Assembly (NCBI RefSeq): GCF_026626635.1
Contig: NZ_JAPNKA010000001.1
Coordinates: 496,001 to 560,000, forward strand
DNA: 64,000 nucleotides
Direction of reading: 5' to 3'
Origin: Archangium lansingense
GTDB taxonomy: Bacteria > Myxococcota > Myxococcia > Myxococcales > Myxococcaceae
Shown: piece after piece, positions 25,114-37,181 of the stretch
Numbering within the stretch: the first letter of the stretch is position 1
Layout: every line of letters begins with the position of its first letter
Notes under the pieces: generated by a model
Told to the model about the DNA's origin: nothing
What the model saw: the letters and a program-made list of their open reading frames with translations, nothing else
Database searches by the model: none
Translations under genes and position numbers: made by a program

Positions 25114-25872
25114 TCAGCTAGCGCGGCGCACCCAGCTCGTCCACGCCCCCAGGTCTCGGTAGCCGAGCGATTGGTACAGGTCGTACCCCAGGAGCGAGGA
25201 CTGTAGGACGGCGACACCGCAGCCGCGGGCGCGCGCGTCCGCGTGCAGGGCCTGCATGACGAGAGCACCCAGCCCCCGGCGGCGCGCCTCGGGGTGGGTG
25301 GCCACCAGGTAGATGCCGGCGGTGTCCCCCTGCTCGAATGAGACGCCGCCGGCGAGTGCACGGCCCCCCTGCCGCACCAGCACGGCGTGCAGCTGGGTGG
25401 AGAGCTGGGGGCGCCAGGTCTCGAAGTAGCCGACGTGCTCCTGGCCGTAGCAGAGCCCGTTGAGCTTCATCACGTCCTCCAGGCCCTCGGGGTGCTCGAG
25501 CGTGGTGCCTGGCGGGAGCTGCGGAGGCAGGTGCGACAGGGCAATGCTCATGGCGGGGCTGGAGCCCTCGGGCCGGTGTCCGGCGCGGGCCAGCACGGCC
25601 TCAGCGGTGGCATCTCCCGGATACACGTTCACGCGCCAGGCCTGCACTCCCAGCTCGCGGTACCATGCCTCCAGGGGCATGAGGGCCTCGGCGAGCGCGT
25701 GGGCCTCCGCGTACAGCACCTGCTGCTGGAAGAGGGGCGCCCCGGGGAGCGGCAGGGCGAAGGCGCACACCCCGGGCAGGTCCAACATCCGCAGCGGACC
25801 CCCATGGGCCTGGAGGGCCTTGTAGCCGCGGAGGTTGTCGCGCAGCCGCGCGGTGAGTTCAGCGTCCGTCAT
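25114..25872 (-). CDS. GNAT N-acetyltransferase
   Basis: 252 residues from ATG 25872 (MTDAELTARLRDNLRG); the frame is open far upstream but that part overlaps the neighbouring gene and has no family resemblance. An N-terminal GNAT-like half of unclear function is followed by the catalytic C-terminal half with LVATHPEARRRGLGALVMQALH and LYQSLGYRDLG. This two-module arrangement fits acetyltransferases in which one half has lost activity. Acceptor unknown. Convergent with the two-component operon, 4 bp between stops. Confidence 0.83.
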   Translation of the reverse strand: MTDAELTARLRDNLRGYKALQAHGGPLRMLDLPGVCAFALPLPGAPLFQQQVLYAEAHALAEALMPLEAWYRELGVQAWRVNVYPGDATAEAVLARAGHRPEGSSPAMSIALSHLPPQLPPGTTLEHPEGLEDVMKLNGLCYGQEHVGYFETWRPQLSTQLHAVLVRQGGRALAGGVSFEQGDTAGIYLVATHPEARRRGLGALVMQALHADARARGCGVAVLQSSLLGYDLYQSLGYRDLGAWTSWVRRAS

Positions 25873-25971
25873 GGGCAGCAGGGTAGGCCGTCCCAGACGC
25901 TCGCGGGTGGACAGCCGGCGTACGGAAAATCCCCGGCCGGCCGCTCGGAAGGATAGGGTGCGGATGCTCGT

Positions 25972-29009
<3,038 letters not shown>

Positions 29010-29062
29010 GCCACCAGAGCCTGCTCACCAGAGCCAAGGCGACCAGAGTCAGGCCTGCAACT

Positions 29063-29114
29063 CCTCACCCTGACGACTACCCCTCTCCCTCCGGGAGAGG
29101 GACGGGGTGAGGGT
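29063..29114. repeat. REP-type palindromic element, copy 2
   Basis: Inner stem CCCTCTCCC (29081-29089) / GGGAGAGGG (29093-29101) around a TCC loop, plus an outer arm CTCACCC (29064-29070) / GGGTGAG (29105-29111). It sits 50 bp after gyrB and may also act as its transcript-end hairpin. Confidence 0.85.
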
Positions 29115-29211
29115 ATCGGGTTCCCGTTTTAAGCCCCACGCTATTCCCGTTGCTCCGACCTGTCGGGTTTTGGTAGACGCCCGCTCCCCCCCAATGAGGA
29201 GCGAGCGAATC

Positions 29212-29610
29212 ATGAAGATGCAACTGGTGGTGGTGGCACTGGTGTCCCTGGTGGCGGCGTGTGGTGGCTCGACGCAGCAGGAGCAGGCCCCCGCGAGCGT
29301 GGAGGAGGCCCTGGCGATCGGCGGCATCTCGTGCGGCGCCAACGTGTGCGGCGCGGGCACCTACTGCTGCAACGCGAGCTGTGGCACCTGCGCCCCCAAG
29401 GGCAACGCGTGTCTGGACGTGATGTGTGAGGTGAGCGCCCAGCCCGAGGCGCAGGTCGAGGCGAAGCAGGAGGCGCCCGCCGCCATCTCGATCGGCTCCG
29501 GTGGTCCTTGCGGCACCAACTACTGTGGCAAGGGTTACTTCTGCTGCAACCCGGGCTGCGGTGTGTGCGCCCCGACGGGTGGCGGCTGCCCTGATGTGAT
29601 GTGCGACTGA
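29212..29610 (+). CDS. small lipoprotein with two Cys-rich modules
   Basis: 132 residues from ATG 29212 (MKMQLVVVALVSLVAACGGS), with lipobox VAAC. The mature part holds two copies of one module: about residues 42-71 (CGANVCGAGTYCCNASCGTC, then CAPK and DVMC) and 101-132 (CGTNYCGKGYFCCNPGCGVC, then CAPT and DVMC). Each has eight cysteines at matching spacing, so a disulfide knot is likely. An Ala/Glu/Gln linker joins them. The family is unnamed to my knowledge; such proteins recur in myxobacterial genomes. A GAGGAG ribosome-binding site lies about 10 bases upstream. Confidence 0.75.
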   Translation: MKMQLVVVALVSLVAACGGSTQQEQAPASVEEALAIGGISCGANVCGAGTYCCNASCGTCAPKGNACLDVMCEVSAQPEAQVEAKQEAPAAISIGSGGPCGTNYCGKGYFCCNPGCGVCAPTGGGCPDVMCD

Positions 29611-29985
29611 GCAGGCAAGCAGCCGTCCTGCCGGTGATCGGGGTCGTGCCTGGAACTCCCGGGTGCGGCCCCGTGGCATTTCCAGGGCCCAAAAAGACCC
29701 GTGGGCCCGGTGCCGAAATCGGCTCCGCGCCCACGTGCCTTTCCCGTCCTTGTTGAGCTGGGTCGCGGAACTGCTACGACCCCCATGAGCCCTTACGGAA
29801 GGAACTTGTTGTAGCCCTGTGGCCCACCTGCGTGGGCCCCCTATGACAGACAGGGTACGCATCACCTCCGACATGCGAACGGAGGTGCCTGGTGCCCGGC
29901 TGGAGGGTACGAATGGGAGGGACGAAAAAGGCGCCCGGCGCCTGATTGTCCGCCCGCCTTGTTTAACCCAGGTGCTGTTTTGTGG
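29611..29985. other. 375-bp convergent intergenic region
   Basis: No gene seen. It holds a self-complementary GGGCCC pair around AAAAAGACCCGT (about 29686-29707), usable as a terminator after the Cys-rich lipoprotein, and the minus-strand terminator at 29925-29943. Confidence 0.5.
29925..29943 (-). terminator. Rho-independent terminator for the PEGA kinase gene
   Basis: On the minus strand, AGGCGC-CGG-GCGCCT (29943-29929) is followed directly by a run of T's (29929-29925). It lies 42 bp after the kinase stop codon at 29986. Confidence 0.7.
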
Positions 29986-32706
29986 TCAACGAGAAGCGCC
30001 ACGGAGTGCGGCCGCGCGCTCCCGGCGAGACATCTCCGTGACATCCACGATGTCCACCTCGATCGCCCCCGCGTTGTCCTCCACCCGGGCGTCCGGGAAG
30101 GTGCACAGCAGGGTGTCCGCGCCCGTCATCTGGTAGCGCTTGCCCGCCTCCAGGAGGCGGTGGTTGCGTCGGCCCGTCTTCTGGGTGAGCTCCGCGCACA
30201 GCACCCTACGTGTACGGCCCGTGGTGCCAGAGCGCAGCTCCGCGAAGTCGTCGCGCACGGTGAGCAGGTAGGTGGCCTCCGGGTTGAGCCCGCGCAGGGC
30301 GAGTTGATGCTGGGGCTCGAGCACCAGCGCGTTCCGGGTGGGATCGAAGGTGAGCTGGCGCGGCGGCACCCACTTGGACTGGCGCAGGTTCACCCGAATC
30401 GCGCCGGCGTTGTCCGCCACGTTGTCGTCCAGCAGGAAGACGTGCAGCTTGCGCACGCCCTTGAAGGTGCGCGGCGAAGCGTTGAGCAGCCCGAAGGAGT
30501 CCTCCACGGACAGGTTCTCCCCCTCGGCGAACCAGACCAGTGTGCCGGTCGCACTCCCCCGTCCCTCGCCGAGCAGGGCGCTGCCCGTGGTGTTCACCGA
30601 GTAGCTGGCCCCCGAATTGAGGTCGATGGAAGCCGTGGCGTACTTCTCCACCGGGAAGGCGTTGTACTGGGGGCGGAGGACGAACACCCGCGTGGGGTAG
30701 TCCACCTCGTTGTACTTCTTGAGATCCACCGGTGCTGCCGCAGCGGCCGGGTCTGCCGGGGGGGCGGCCTTCGGGTCCGCTGCGACGGTCTGCTGCGTGT
30801 CGGCCTTGTCCGGGGCGGACGTGGGCTCGGTGGGGGAGGGCGGAACCTGCTGGGCGGACGGCTCCGGATCGATGCGCTCGAGATCCGCGTGGATGGGAGG
30901 CGAGGCCTCCTGGGTGACGGTGAAGCGCTTCGTCCAGGGCCGGTAGCCGGGCAGGGTGAGGACGAGGGTGTTGGCCTGATCCAGGGGAACGTTCGGCACG
31001 ACGAGCGGCGTGGTGCCGGGCACCTCCTGGCCGTTGAGCTTCACCGTGGCGCCCTTCGGCGTGGAGGTGAGCCACTGGGAGCCTGCCGGGGCCCCCTCGC
31101 TCCTGCCGGAGAAGAAGTAGTGCAGGAGGCCTAGCACCAGGGCGAGTCCGAAGAGGGGCACGCTGATGAGCATCACCAGCCGCTGGCGCCGCTCGGCACG
31201 CTCCTGCTCCTCACGTGTCTGGGTCTCGCGCACGGAGCGCAGGGGGTCCGGCACCGGCTTGGCCACGGAGACGGCCGGCACCTCGACGGGGGTGTCGTGC
31301 GGCGCTTCGGGGGCGCCCCTCGCAGCGCTGGAGGGCGACACGGCCGTGGCGGTCTCCTCCTCGTCCAGTTGTGGCGGGGCCGCCATGGTCGAGGAGCCCT
31401 GCGCGCGTGTCACGCCCGCGCTGGAGGTCACCCGGCGCCCGGTGGCCGAGCTGACGGTGCGTGCGCTCCCGTTGCTGGGAGGCCGTTCGCCGTTGGTGGT
31501 GGGCCTCAGGCTGGGACGGCTGCCCGTGTTGCTCCCCGGCCGGCCACTGTCACTGCCGGGCCTCGACTGCACGGCGCGCACCCCGGCGCTGGAGCTGGTC
31601 CGGCCGCCGACCGAGCCCGGCGACTTCGCCTGGGCGCCCATCGGCTCGCTGACGGGCTGGGCCTGCCACGCGGCGAGCTGCTCCAGGAAGGCGGGCGTCA
31701 CCTCCACCTTGCGGCCCTCGGCGGCAAGCTCCTCGGCGAAGAGGTGGCCCAGCAGCTGCGAGAGCATCGTGGGCGAGAAGCGCGGCCAGGCCGAGTAGAG
31801 CTGCTCGCGCAGCGCCTCGGAGAAGGACTGTGCGGTGGGGTAGCGCTCCTGCCGATCCATCGCCATCGCGGTGGACATCACCGCTTCCAGCTCCGGGGTG
31901 ATGGCGGGGTTGTAGGACGAGGGTGGGGGGTAGTCCCCAGAGATGATGCGCGGCAGCACCACGGCCAGCTCGCCCTCATAGGGACGCCGGCCGCACAGCA
32001 TCTCGTAGAGCACCACGCCCACGGCGAAGATGTCCGAGCGCGCGTCCAGGTCCTGCTCGCCCCGGGCCTGCTCGGTGGAGAAGTACGGGTACTTGCCCTT
32101 GAGCGTGCCGGGCGAGGTGCGTGACTCCACGACGCTCGTCGCCTTGGCGATGCCGAAGTCGATGACCTTGACCTGGCCCTCGTAGGAGATGAGCACGTTG
32201 TCCGGAGACACGTCGCGGTGGACGAGCCCCATCGGCCGGCCGTCATCTCCGATGTGCCGGTGCGCGTAGTCCAGCCCGTCACACATCTGCGTGGCGACGT
32301 ACAGCGCCAGGGGCATGGGCAGGCCCGGCAGTCCGGCGCGTTGCGCGCGGCGCAGCAGCTTGCTCAGCGTCTGCCCGTGCACGAACTCCATGGCCAGGAA
32401 GTACTGGCCGTCGATCTCTCCGAAGTCGAAGACCTGGGCGATGTTGCCGTGGGTGAGCCCCGCGGCCACGCGCGCCTCGCTGATGAACATCTCCACGAAG
32501 TCGGACTCATCGGCGAAGTGCGGGAGGATCTGCTTGATGACCACTGGCTTGGTCACCCCCGCAGCGCCCTTCATCCGCGCGCGGTAGGTGATGGCCATCC
32601 CGCCCGCAGCGAGCTTCGAGACCAATTCGTACTTGCCAAACTCCCGAGCTTCGTTGGCGGCCACGATGCGCGTCGCGTTGTTGGAGGAGAGGGGAGGACG
32701 AAGCAT
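29986..32706 (-). CDS. membrane Ser/Thr protein kinase with PEGA domain
   Basis: 906 residues from ATG 32706 (MLRPPLSSNN). Kinase domain about residues 22-290: LAAGGMAITY loop, VVIKQILPH Lys, HRDVSPDN, VIDFGIAKA, GKYPYFSTEQA. A Ser/Gly/Pro-rich linker leads to one membrane helix (LVMLISVPLFGLALVLGLLHYFF). Outside it a PEGA domain (STPKGATVKLNGQEVPGTTP) and a beta-rich region with two related stretches (NVADNAGAIRVNL, RVEDNAGAIEVDIV) follow. PEGA modules are thought to bind surface polymers, so it may sense the envelope and signal inward. Monocistronic, with its own terminator. Confidence 0.9.
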   Translation of the reverse strand: MLRPPLSSNNATRIVAANEAREFGKYELVSKLAAGGMAITYRARMKGAAGVTKPVVIKQILPHFADESDFVEMFISEARVAAGLTHGNIAQVFDFGEIDGQYFLAMEFVHGQTLSKLLRRAQRAGLPGLPMPLALYVATQMCDGLDYAHRHIGDDGRPMGLVHRDVSPDNVLISYEGQVKVIDFGIAKATSVVESRTSPGTLKGKYPYFSTEQARGEQDLDARSDIFAVGVVLYEMLCGRRPYEGELAVVLPRIISGDYPPPSSYNPAITPELEAVMSTAMAMDRQERYPTAQSFSEALREQLYSAWPRFSPTMLSQLLGHLFAEELAAEGRKVEVTPAFLEQLAAWQAQPVSEPMGAQAKSPGSVGGRTSSSAGVRAVQSRPGSDSGRPGSNTGSRPSLRPTTNGERPPSNGSARTVSSATGRRVTSSAGVTRAQGSSTMAAPPQLDEEETATAVSPSSAARGAPEAPHDTPVEVPAVSVAKPVPDPLRSVRETQTREEQERAERRQRLVMLISVPLFGLALVLGLLHYFFSGRSEGAPAGSQWLTSTPKGATVKLNGQEVPGTTPLVVPNVPLDQANTLVLTLPGYRPWTKRFTVTQEASPPIHADLERIDPEPSAQQVPPSPTEPTSAPDKADTQQTVAADPKAAPPADPAAAAAPVDLKKYNEVDYPTRVFVLRPQYNAFPVEKYATASIDLNSGASYSVNTTGSALLGEGRGSATGTLVWFAEGENLSVEDSFGLLNASPRTFKGVRKLHVFLLDDNVADNAGAIRVNLRQSKWVPPRQLTFDPTRNALVLEPQHQLALRGLNPEATYLLTVRDDFAELRSGTTGRTRRVLCAELTQKTGRRNHRLLEAGKRYQMTGADTLLCTFPDARVEDNAGAIEVDIVDVTEMSRRERAAALRGASR

Positions 32707-32875
32707 ACCCCGCTTCACCCAAAAGTCCCGAAGGGGGGCCCCCCCGGTGGCTTCCTTGCCTACCCTCACGGGCAGGCTGCGAATCCACCAGCCAACGTTT
32801 TATCCTGGAATCCAACCCGGTGGCAGCCCGGGTCCTGGGCGGAAGGGCCGGACCGCCTGTGCACAAGGGGATTCC

Positions 32876-34021
32876 ATGATGGTACGAATGTTTGTGCTCG
32901 CCCTGGCGGTGCTGCCGGGCGCAGTCCAGGCGCAGACGTCCGAGGCGCAGGCGGTGGGAGCCCTGGACGTCCCCGTCCAGGCCGTCCCCACCCGGGTGGA
33001 GCCCGTTCCCCAGGCGATGGGAGACCCAACCCGGCCCCGCTTCGAGGTGCTGCCCGCGGCCGTCTCGGTGGTGCCCGGCCTGCTGCTGCACGGGATGGGG
33101 CCCCTCGTCGCGGGGGACACCCAGACGGCGACGCGGCACTTCCTCCTGGAGGGCTCGGGCCTCGGGCTGCTGGCCGCCGGCGGCGTGCCCATCGCGATGT
33201 CCGGGGCCTCGCGCCGCATCATCGGCCCGCTGTATGCGGTGACGCTGGCCGGGGTGGGCCTCTTGTCCATCTCCACGCTGGCCAACCTCTACGGAGCCTT
33301 GGCACCTGCCTTCCCTCCCGGCGAGGTGCCCCGACGCCTACCCCCGCTCGAGCTGGAGGTGGGCTACCAGCATGTGGCGGACCCGGCCTTCAGCTACCGG
33401 CACTTCGTTTCGGTGGGCGCGCTGGCGCGGCTGGAGCGCGTGCGCCTGGAGGCCGGGGCGAAGCTGTCGCCAGGTGAGGGCAACTTGCGCGTGCGCCTGG
33501 GCGGCGCGTACCGGCTGATGGGGGCTCCCGAGGGCGTTCGGGCGGGGGCGGATGGCACGGCGTTGGATCTGGAGGCCGCGGCCCTCGTCCACCGCTACTC
33601 CTCGGAGGACTTCTCCTTGGCCGGTGGCGAGCTCTTCCTGCGAGGTCGCTATGACATGGCGCGCTTCAGTCCGCGCATGGCCGGCTCCTTCGCGGAGATG
33701 GGCGTGGGCTTCGCGATGCAGAGCTACGTCTACGCGGGCCCGGTGGATGACATCCTCTTCGAGCAGCTCCTCTTCACCTTCGGGTACGGCGTGTACCTGG
33801 GCCGCGGCGGGCCCTTCCGGGGCGAGGCGCTCCTCTATTACGACCACCGCAAGGACGACTTCCCCGGTGGCATCAAGGGAGGCAGCGGTGTGCCAGGGTT
33901 CGTGGGTTTGCGCGGGCGCATGCTCCTGACCGAGCGATGGGGCCTGTCCGCGGATTTTCAGGCGGGCTCGGCCCTGGTGGGCCGGGTGTCGCTCGTCTAC
34001 GCGTTGGGAGGTGAGCCATGA
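32876..34021 (+). CDS. exported beta-rich envelope protein
   Basis: 381 residues from ATG 32876 (an in-frame ATG also follows at 32879). Signal peptide MMVRMFVLALAVLPGAVQAQ. Two hydrophobic segments near residues 62-125 (VVPGLLLHGMGPLVAG, PLYAVTLAGVGLLSISTLANL), then from about residue 165 alternating amphipathic strands (ELEVGYQHV, VRLEAGAKL, FLRGRYDMARF, GYGVYLGRGGPF) and a C-terminal aromatic/beta signature. It probably sits in the outer membrane. No named family recognised. Its stop overlaps the next start as ATGA, so it is coupled to the phosphoesterase lipoprotein. Confidence 0.65.
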   Translation: MMVRMFVLALAVLPGAVQAQTSEAQAVGALDVPVQAVPTRVEPVPQAMGDPTRPRFEVLPAAVSVVPGLLLHGMGPLVAGDTQTATRHFLLEGSGLGLLAAGGVPIAMSGASRRIIGPLYAVTLAGVGLLSISTLANLYGALAPAFPPGEVPRRLPPLELEVGYQHVADPAFSYRHFVSVGALARLERVRLEAGAKLSPGEGNLRVRLGGAYRLMGAPEGVRAGADGTALDLEAAALVHRYSSEDFSLAGGELFLRGRYDMARFSPRMAGSFAEMGVGFAMQSYVYAGPVDDILFEQLLFTFGYGVYLGRGGPFRGEALLYYDHRKDDFPGGIKGGSGVPGFVGLRGRMLLTERWGLSADFQAGSALVGRVSLVYALGGEP

Positions 34022-35121
34022 GGAGCATTCGCTGGGGAGCCGCCGTGCTCGCGCTGCTGGCTTCGGGCTGCAGCATGCGTCCATCCGAGGAGCGCGCGCT
34101 GAAGGACCTGCAGGTCGGACAGGTGGAGGCCGGCGGCGTGACCTTCACCGTGGAGGACGGGCTGGCGGTGGTGCGCCAGGTGGCACCGGGCACGCTGACG
34201 CTGTGGGGCTCGGCGCCGGCCTTCCACGTGCGCGCGGTGTCCTCGGCCGGGGCCCCCGAGGCGTGGACGGTGGTGGTGCGCAACGCCATGCCGGACGCGG
34301 AGCTGTCCGCCGTGGCGGCCGGCGAGCTACTCCTGGTGGAGGACGTGCCCGGGGTGGTGCCCACCGTGAAGACGTGGCGAGTGCAGGTGCCGGCAGGCGC
34401 GGAGGTCCGGCTGACGGTGGCGCCTCCGGAGTGGGACCAGCCGAAGCCCTTCCGCTTCGCGGCGCTGGCGGACGTGCAGGAGGCCCTGCCCCGGGTGGGC
34501 GACATCTACCGGCGTATCAACGCGGACCCCACGCTGCGCTTCATCTATTTCTCAGGAGACCTGACGCAGCGGGGCTCCGTGGCCGAGCTGGAGGAGTTCC
34601 AGTCGCGCCTGTTGGAGTCGCGCATCCCCCTGTTCGCCACGCTGGGCAACCACGAGCTCATCACCCCGGACCCGCGCTACCACGAGTACTTTGGCCGGGG
34701 GAACCTGCACTTCACCTTCCACGGCGCGCACTTCACGATGATCGACTCGGGCAACGGCTCGTTGGACCCGAGGGCCGAGGAGATGCTGGACGGGTGGCTG
34801 GCGGCGGGGCGCGATGCGGTGCACATCCTCGGCACGCACATCCCCATTGTGGACCCCATTGGCGTGCGCAACGGCGCCTTCGCGAGCCGCAACGAGGCCG
34901 CCGCACTGCTGGCGAAGCTGGCCAATGGCAAGTTGGACCTCACGCTCTACGGCCACGTGCACTCGTACTACTCATTCTCCAACGCGGGCATTCCGTCCTT
35001 CATCTCGGGCGGCGGCGGCGCCATCCCCGAGCAGTTCGACGGCGTGGGGCGGCACTTCCTCGCGGTGGAGGTGGACCCCTCCCAGGGCGTGCGCACCGTG
35101 TCGCTGGTGCGCGTGGACTGA
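34018..35121 (+). CDS. lipoprotein metallophosphoesterase
   Basis: 367 residues. Lipobox LASGC at residues 14-18 after MRSIRWGAAVLAL. A beta-sandwich-like N-terminal region (residues 25-145) precedes a calcineurin-like phosphoesterase domain: ALADVQE near residue 150 (the first motif lacks the usual DxH), FSGDLTQRG, GNHE near 208, GTHIP and GHVHSYYSF near 302. It should act at the envelope, perhaps on phosphate esters or nucleotides. The ATG overlaps the upstream stop (ATGA 34018-34021), which suggests the two act together. Confidence 0.85.
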   Translation: MRSIRWGAAVLALLASGCSMRPSEERALKDLQVGQVEAGGVTFTVEDGLAVVRQVAPGTLTLWGSAPAFHVRAVSSAGAPEAWTVVVRNAMPDAELSAVAAGELLLVEDVPGVVPTVKTWRVQVPAGAEVRLTVAPPEWDQPKPFRFAALADVQEALPRVGDIYRRINADPTLRFIYFSGDLTQRGSVAELEEFQSRLLESRIPLFATLGNHELITPDPRYHEYFGRGNLHFTFHGAHFTMIDSGNGSLDPRAEEMLDGWLAAGRDAVHILGTHIPIVDPIGVRNGAFASRNEAAALLAKLANGKLDLTLYGHVHSYYSFSNAGIPSFISGGGGAIPEQFDGVGRHFLAVEVDPSQGVRTVSLVRVD

Positions 35122-35153
35122 GACGCCCGGGTCGAGCGGGGCCGTGCGCGGCT

Positions 35154-35921
35154 TCACTTCCCGGCGGGAGGCACCGGCGCCTGCTGTCCCTCGGTGGGCG
35201 GGGATGGCGGCGTCGCCAGGGTGCTGGCGAACGTGGGGTCTCCCGCCGCGGCCAGGGTCTTGCGTAGCGCCAACACGGCGTCGTCCACCACGCCTTGTCC
35301 GACGATGTTGCTGAGCGAGAGCCCCAGACAGATGCTCTTGGCCACCGCGTCCATGTTCTTGTTCCGGAGCGCCGCGAGCTCGTTGGCGAAGCCCTGCTTC
35401 TCCTGATCCGTCACGTTCTGCATCATCGTGAAGGCGAGCTGCGGCAGGGACTCCTCGAGCTGCTCGAAGGGGATGGACTGCATGGTCCTGGCCATATTCT
35501 CGGCCCGGACCCTGGCGCGAGCCCGGTCCACGGCCCGGTCCGTCGCGGCGAGCATGACCTGCAACAGCGCGCTCGGGCCGATGGCGATGTCCTCCTTCCC
35601 CACGCGCATGGTGAAGGCCGAGGAACGCAGGACCCCCATGGCGCCAAACCCGGCGAGCAGCGTGTAACCGACCCGCTCCGACGCTGAACCCTCCCCGTGG
35701 GGCGTGGTGCCCATGTCCATCGTCTTGAGCGCGAGCAGGGCCACGGCCGAGGCGAGGATGTTGAGCAGGGTGTAGGTGATCGCGTGGCGGTTGGTGATGG
35801 CCTCGTAGGGGTCGTCCTTGTAGCGGGAGACGAGCTCTCCAATCCCGATGAACGCACCAATGAACACCACGGCGACGTACTGCGCCGTGTCCGCGAGAAA
35901 CTCCAGTGTCTCTGGCTGCAT
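35154..35921 (-). CDS. membrane protein of unknown function
   Basis: 255 residues. Two or three membrane helices in the first 110 residues (YVAVVFIGAFIGIGELV, AITYTLLNILASAVALLAL, YTLLAGFGAMGVLRSSAF), then a long soluble helical tail (DRAVDRARARVRAENMARTM) and a Pro-rich end. No recognised domain. It is convergent with the phosphoesterase gene and divergent from the AT-hook gene. Function unknown. Confidence 0.65.
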   Translation of the reverse strand: MQPETLEFLADTAQYVAVVFIGAFIGIGELVSRYKDDPYEAITNRHAITYTLLNILASAVALLALKTMDMGTTPHGEGSASERVGYTLLAGFGAMGVLRSSAFTMRVGKEDIAIGPSALLQVMLAATDRAVDRARARVRAENMARTMQSIPFEQLEESLPQLAFTMMQNVTDQEKQGFANELAALRNKNMDAVAKSICLGLSLSNIVGQGVVDDAVLALRKTLAAAGDPTFASTLATPPSPPTEGQQAPVPPAGK

Positions 35922-36175
35922 GTGGACCCCCCAAGGGCTGAGCCGCCCCGGCCTCCCCCAAGTCTACCTCTCCCCGCCAGCCCGGATGAGACCGCGGATG
36001 TAGGGTCCCTCGCCCACATGTCGGGAGTCATCCGGGCCTCGCGTCGCTGGAATGACGGGGCGTGAACACGGCGCGGGGCCGATAAATCGGCCTCGCAGCA
36101 GACCCCCTTGAAATGGCACTGAACATCTGTGCACATGAGGGCCCCACGCAGCACGCTGGAGGGGAGTCCCTGCCC

Positions 36176-36700
36176 ATGTTCGACGCGACGGAAAATGATC
36201 CCATCTCGCCCGCGATGCGGGCGCTGCTCGAGGTGTTCTCCACGGAGCTGTCCGAGGTGAAGTTCCCGGACGTGGACGCGGAGGTGTTGGAGGAGGCGGC
36301 GGGCCGGGTGAGGGCGCAGGCCGAGGCGGTGGCGAAGGCGCAGGCGGCGCTGGAGGCGGCACGTCAGGTACTGGCCGAGGGCCAGGAGGCGCTGGTGCAG
36401 AAGGGCCAGCGGGCGCTGGCGTACGCGCGGGTGTTCGCCGAGGAGGACGCGGAGCTGAGCACGAAGCTGGAGGCCATCAGCCTGCCGAGGGCCGGGCGCA
36501 AGCTGGCGCGTGCGGATGGTGGCGTGGCCACTGAGGCTCCCGCGCAGAATGACGAGTCGGCGCCGAAGCGTCGGGGTCGTCCGCCGAAGTCGCGTCCGAG
36601 CGCCCCGCTGTTCGCCGATGGGAGCCAGCCCGAGGCCGTCACCGCCGCCGCCCTCGAGTCGGACGAGGCGCCCGTGGTCGCCCGCCCCGTGGCGGCCTGA
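36176..36700 (+). CDS. coiled-coil protein with AT-hook-like motif
   Basis: 174 residues from ATG 36176, about 9 bases after GGAGGGG. Residues 15-110 are strongly helical and Ala/Glu-rich (VRAQAEAVAKAQAALEAARQVLAEGQEAL), probably a coiled coil. Residues near 132-142 read KRRGRPPKSRP, an AT-hook-type core (RGRPPK) that binds the minor groove of AT-rich DNA in other proteins. The acidic/Ala-rich tail is low complexity. It may be a nucleoid-associated protein; only the AT-hook core supports this. Confidence 0.65.
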   Translation: MFDATENDPISPAMRALLEVFSTELSEVKFPDVDAEVLEEAAGRVRAQAEAVAKAQAALEAARQVLAEGQEALVQKGQRALAYARVFAEEDAELSTKLEAISLPRAGRKLARADGGVATEAPAQNDESAPKRRGRPPKSRPSAPLFADGSQPEAVTAAALESDEAPVVARPVAA

Positions 36701-36860
36701 GTCCGAGCGGCGGAGAGGGACTCCACCCCGGCCCCTCCCAGGGAGGCCGGGGCTCCTTCTCTCTCCCGGGTCATCTCCACCCGGGTTCGTCGCTCACGGG
36801 TAGCACGTGAGGAGTCTCGAATTTCACGTGGAGTGAGGGCGGCTTCCATCCGTTAGACGC

Positions 36861-37181
36861 TCAGGCCGGCTCACGGTCGCGGAAGGTCACCGACACCGTT
36901 CGTGGCGCCTCCTCGTCCCGGTAGGTGAACTCGACGATCAGCTCGGTGGGGCGCGACGGGTTCGACCAGTTCCCACACCAGGCCTGAAAATGGGTGGACT
37001 CGTCGAAGCTCCAGAGATCGTGACCAAGCTCCCGCAGCTCCATTGCCATCCTGTGCCCCTCCGCGTCGGGAGCAGGCGCCGATCGGAGTCGTTCGGTCAG
37101 CACTTGCTCGAGCTCGCGGCAGAGCCGGGTGCGATCGTCCGTCCGGACGAACTGTTCGTAGGCGAAGCGCGGGTCAAGCAC
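36861..37181 (-). CDS. hypothetical protein, 106 residues
   Basis: Short soluble protein (MLDPRFAYEQFVRTDDRTRL) with a helical N-terminal half and a beta C-terminal half (PTELIVEFTYRDEEAPRTVSVTFRD). No family recognised. Its start overlaps the end of the GST gene by 8 bp on the same strand, so it is probably the second gene of a GST operon. Confidence 0.6.
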   Translation of the reverse strand: MLDPRFAYEQFVRTDDRTRLCRELEQVLTERLRSAPAPDAEGHRMAMELRELGHDLWSFDESTHFQAWCGNWSNPSRPTELIVEFTYRDEEAPRTVSVTFRDREPA

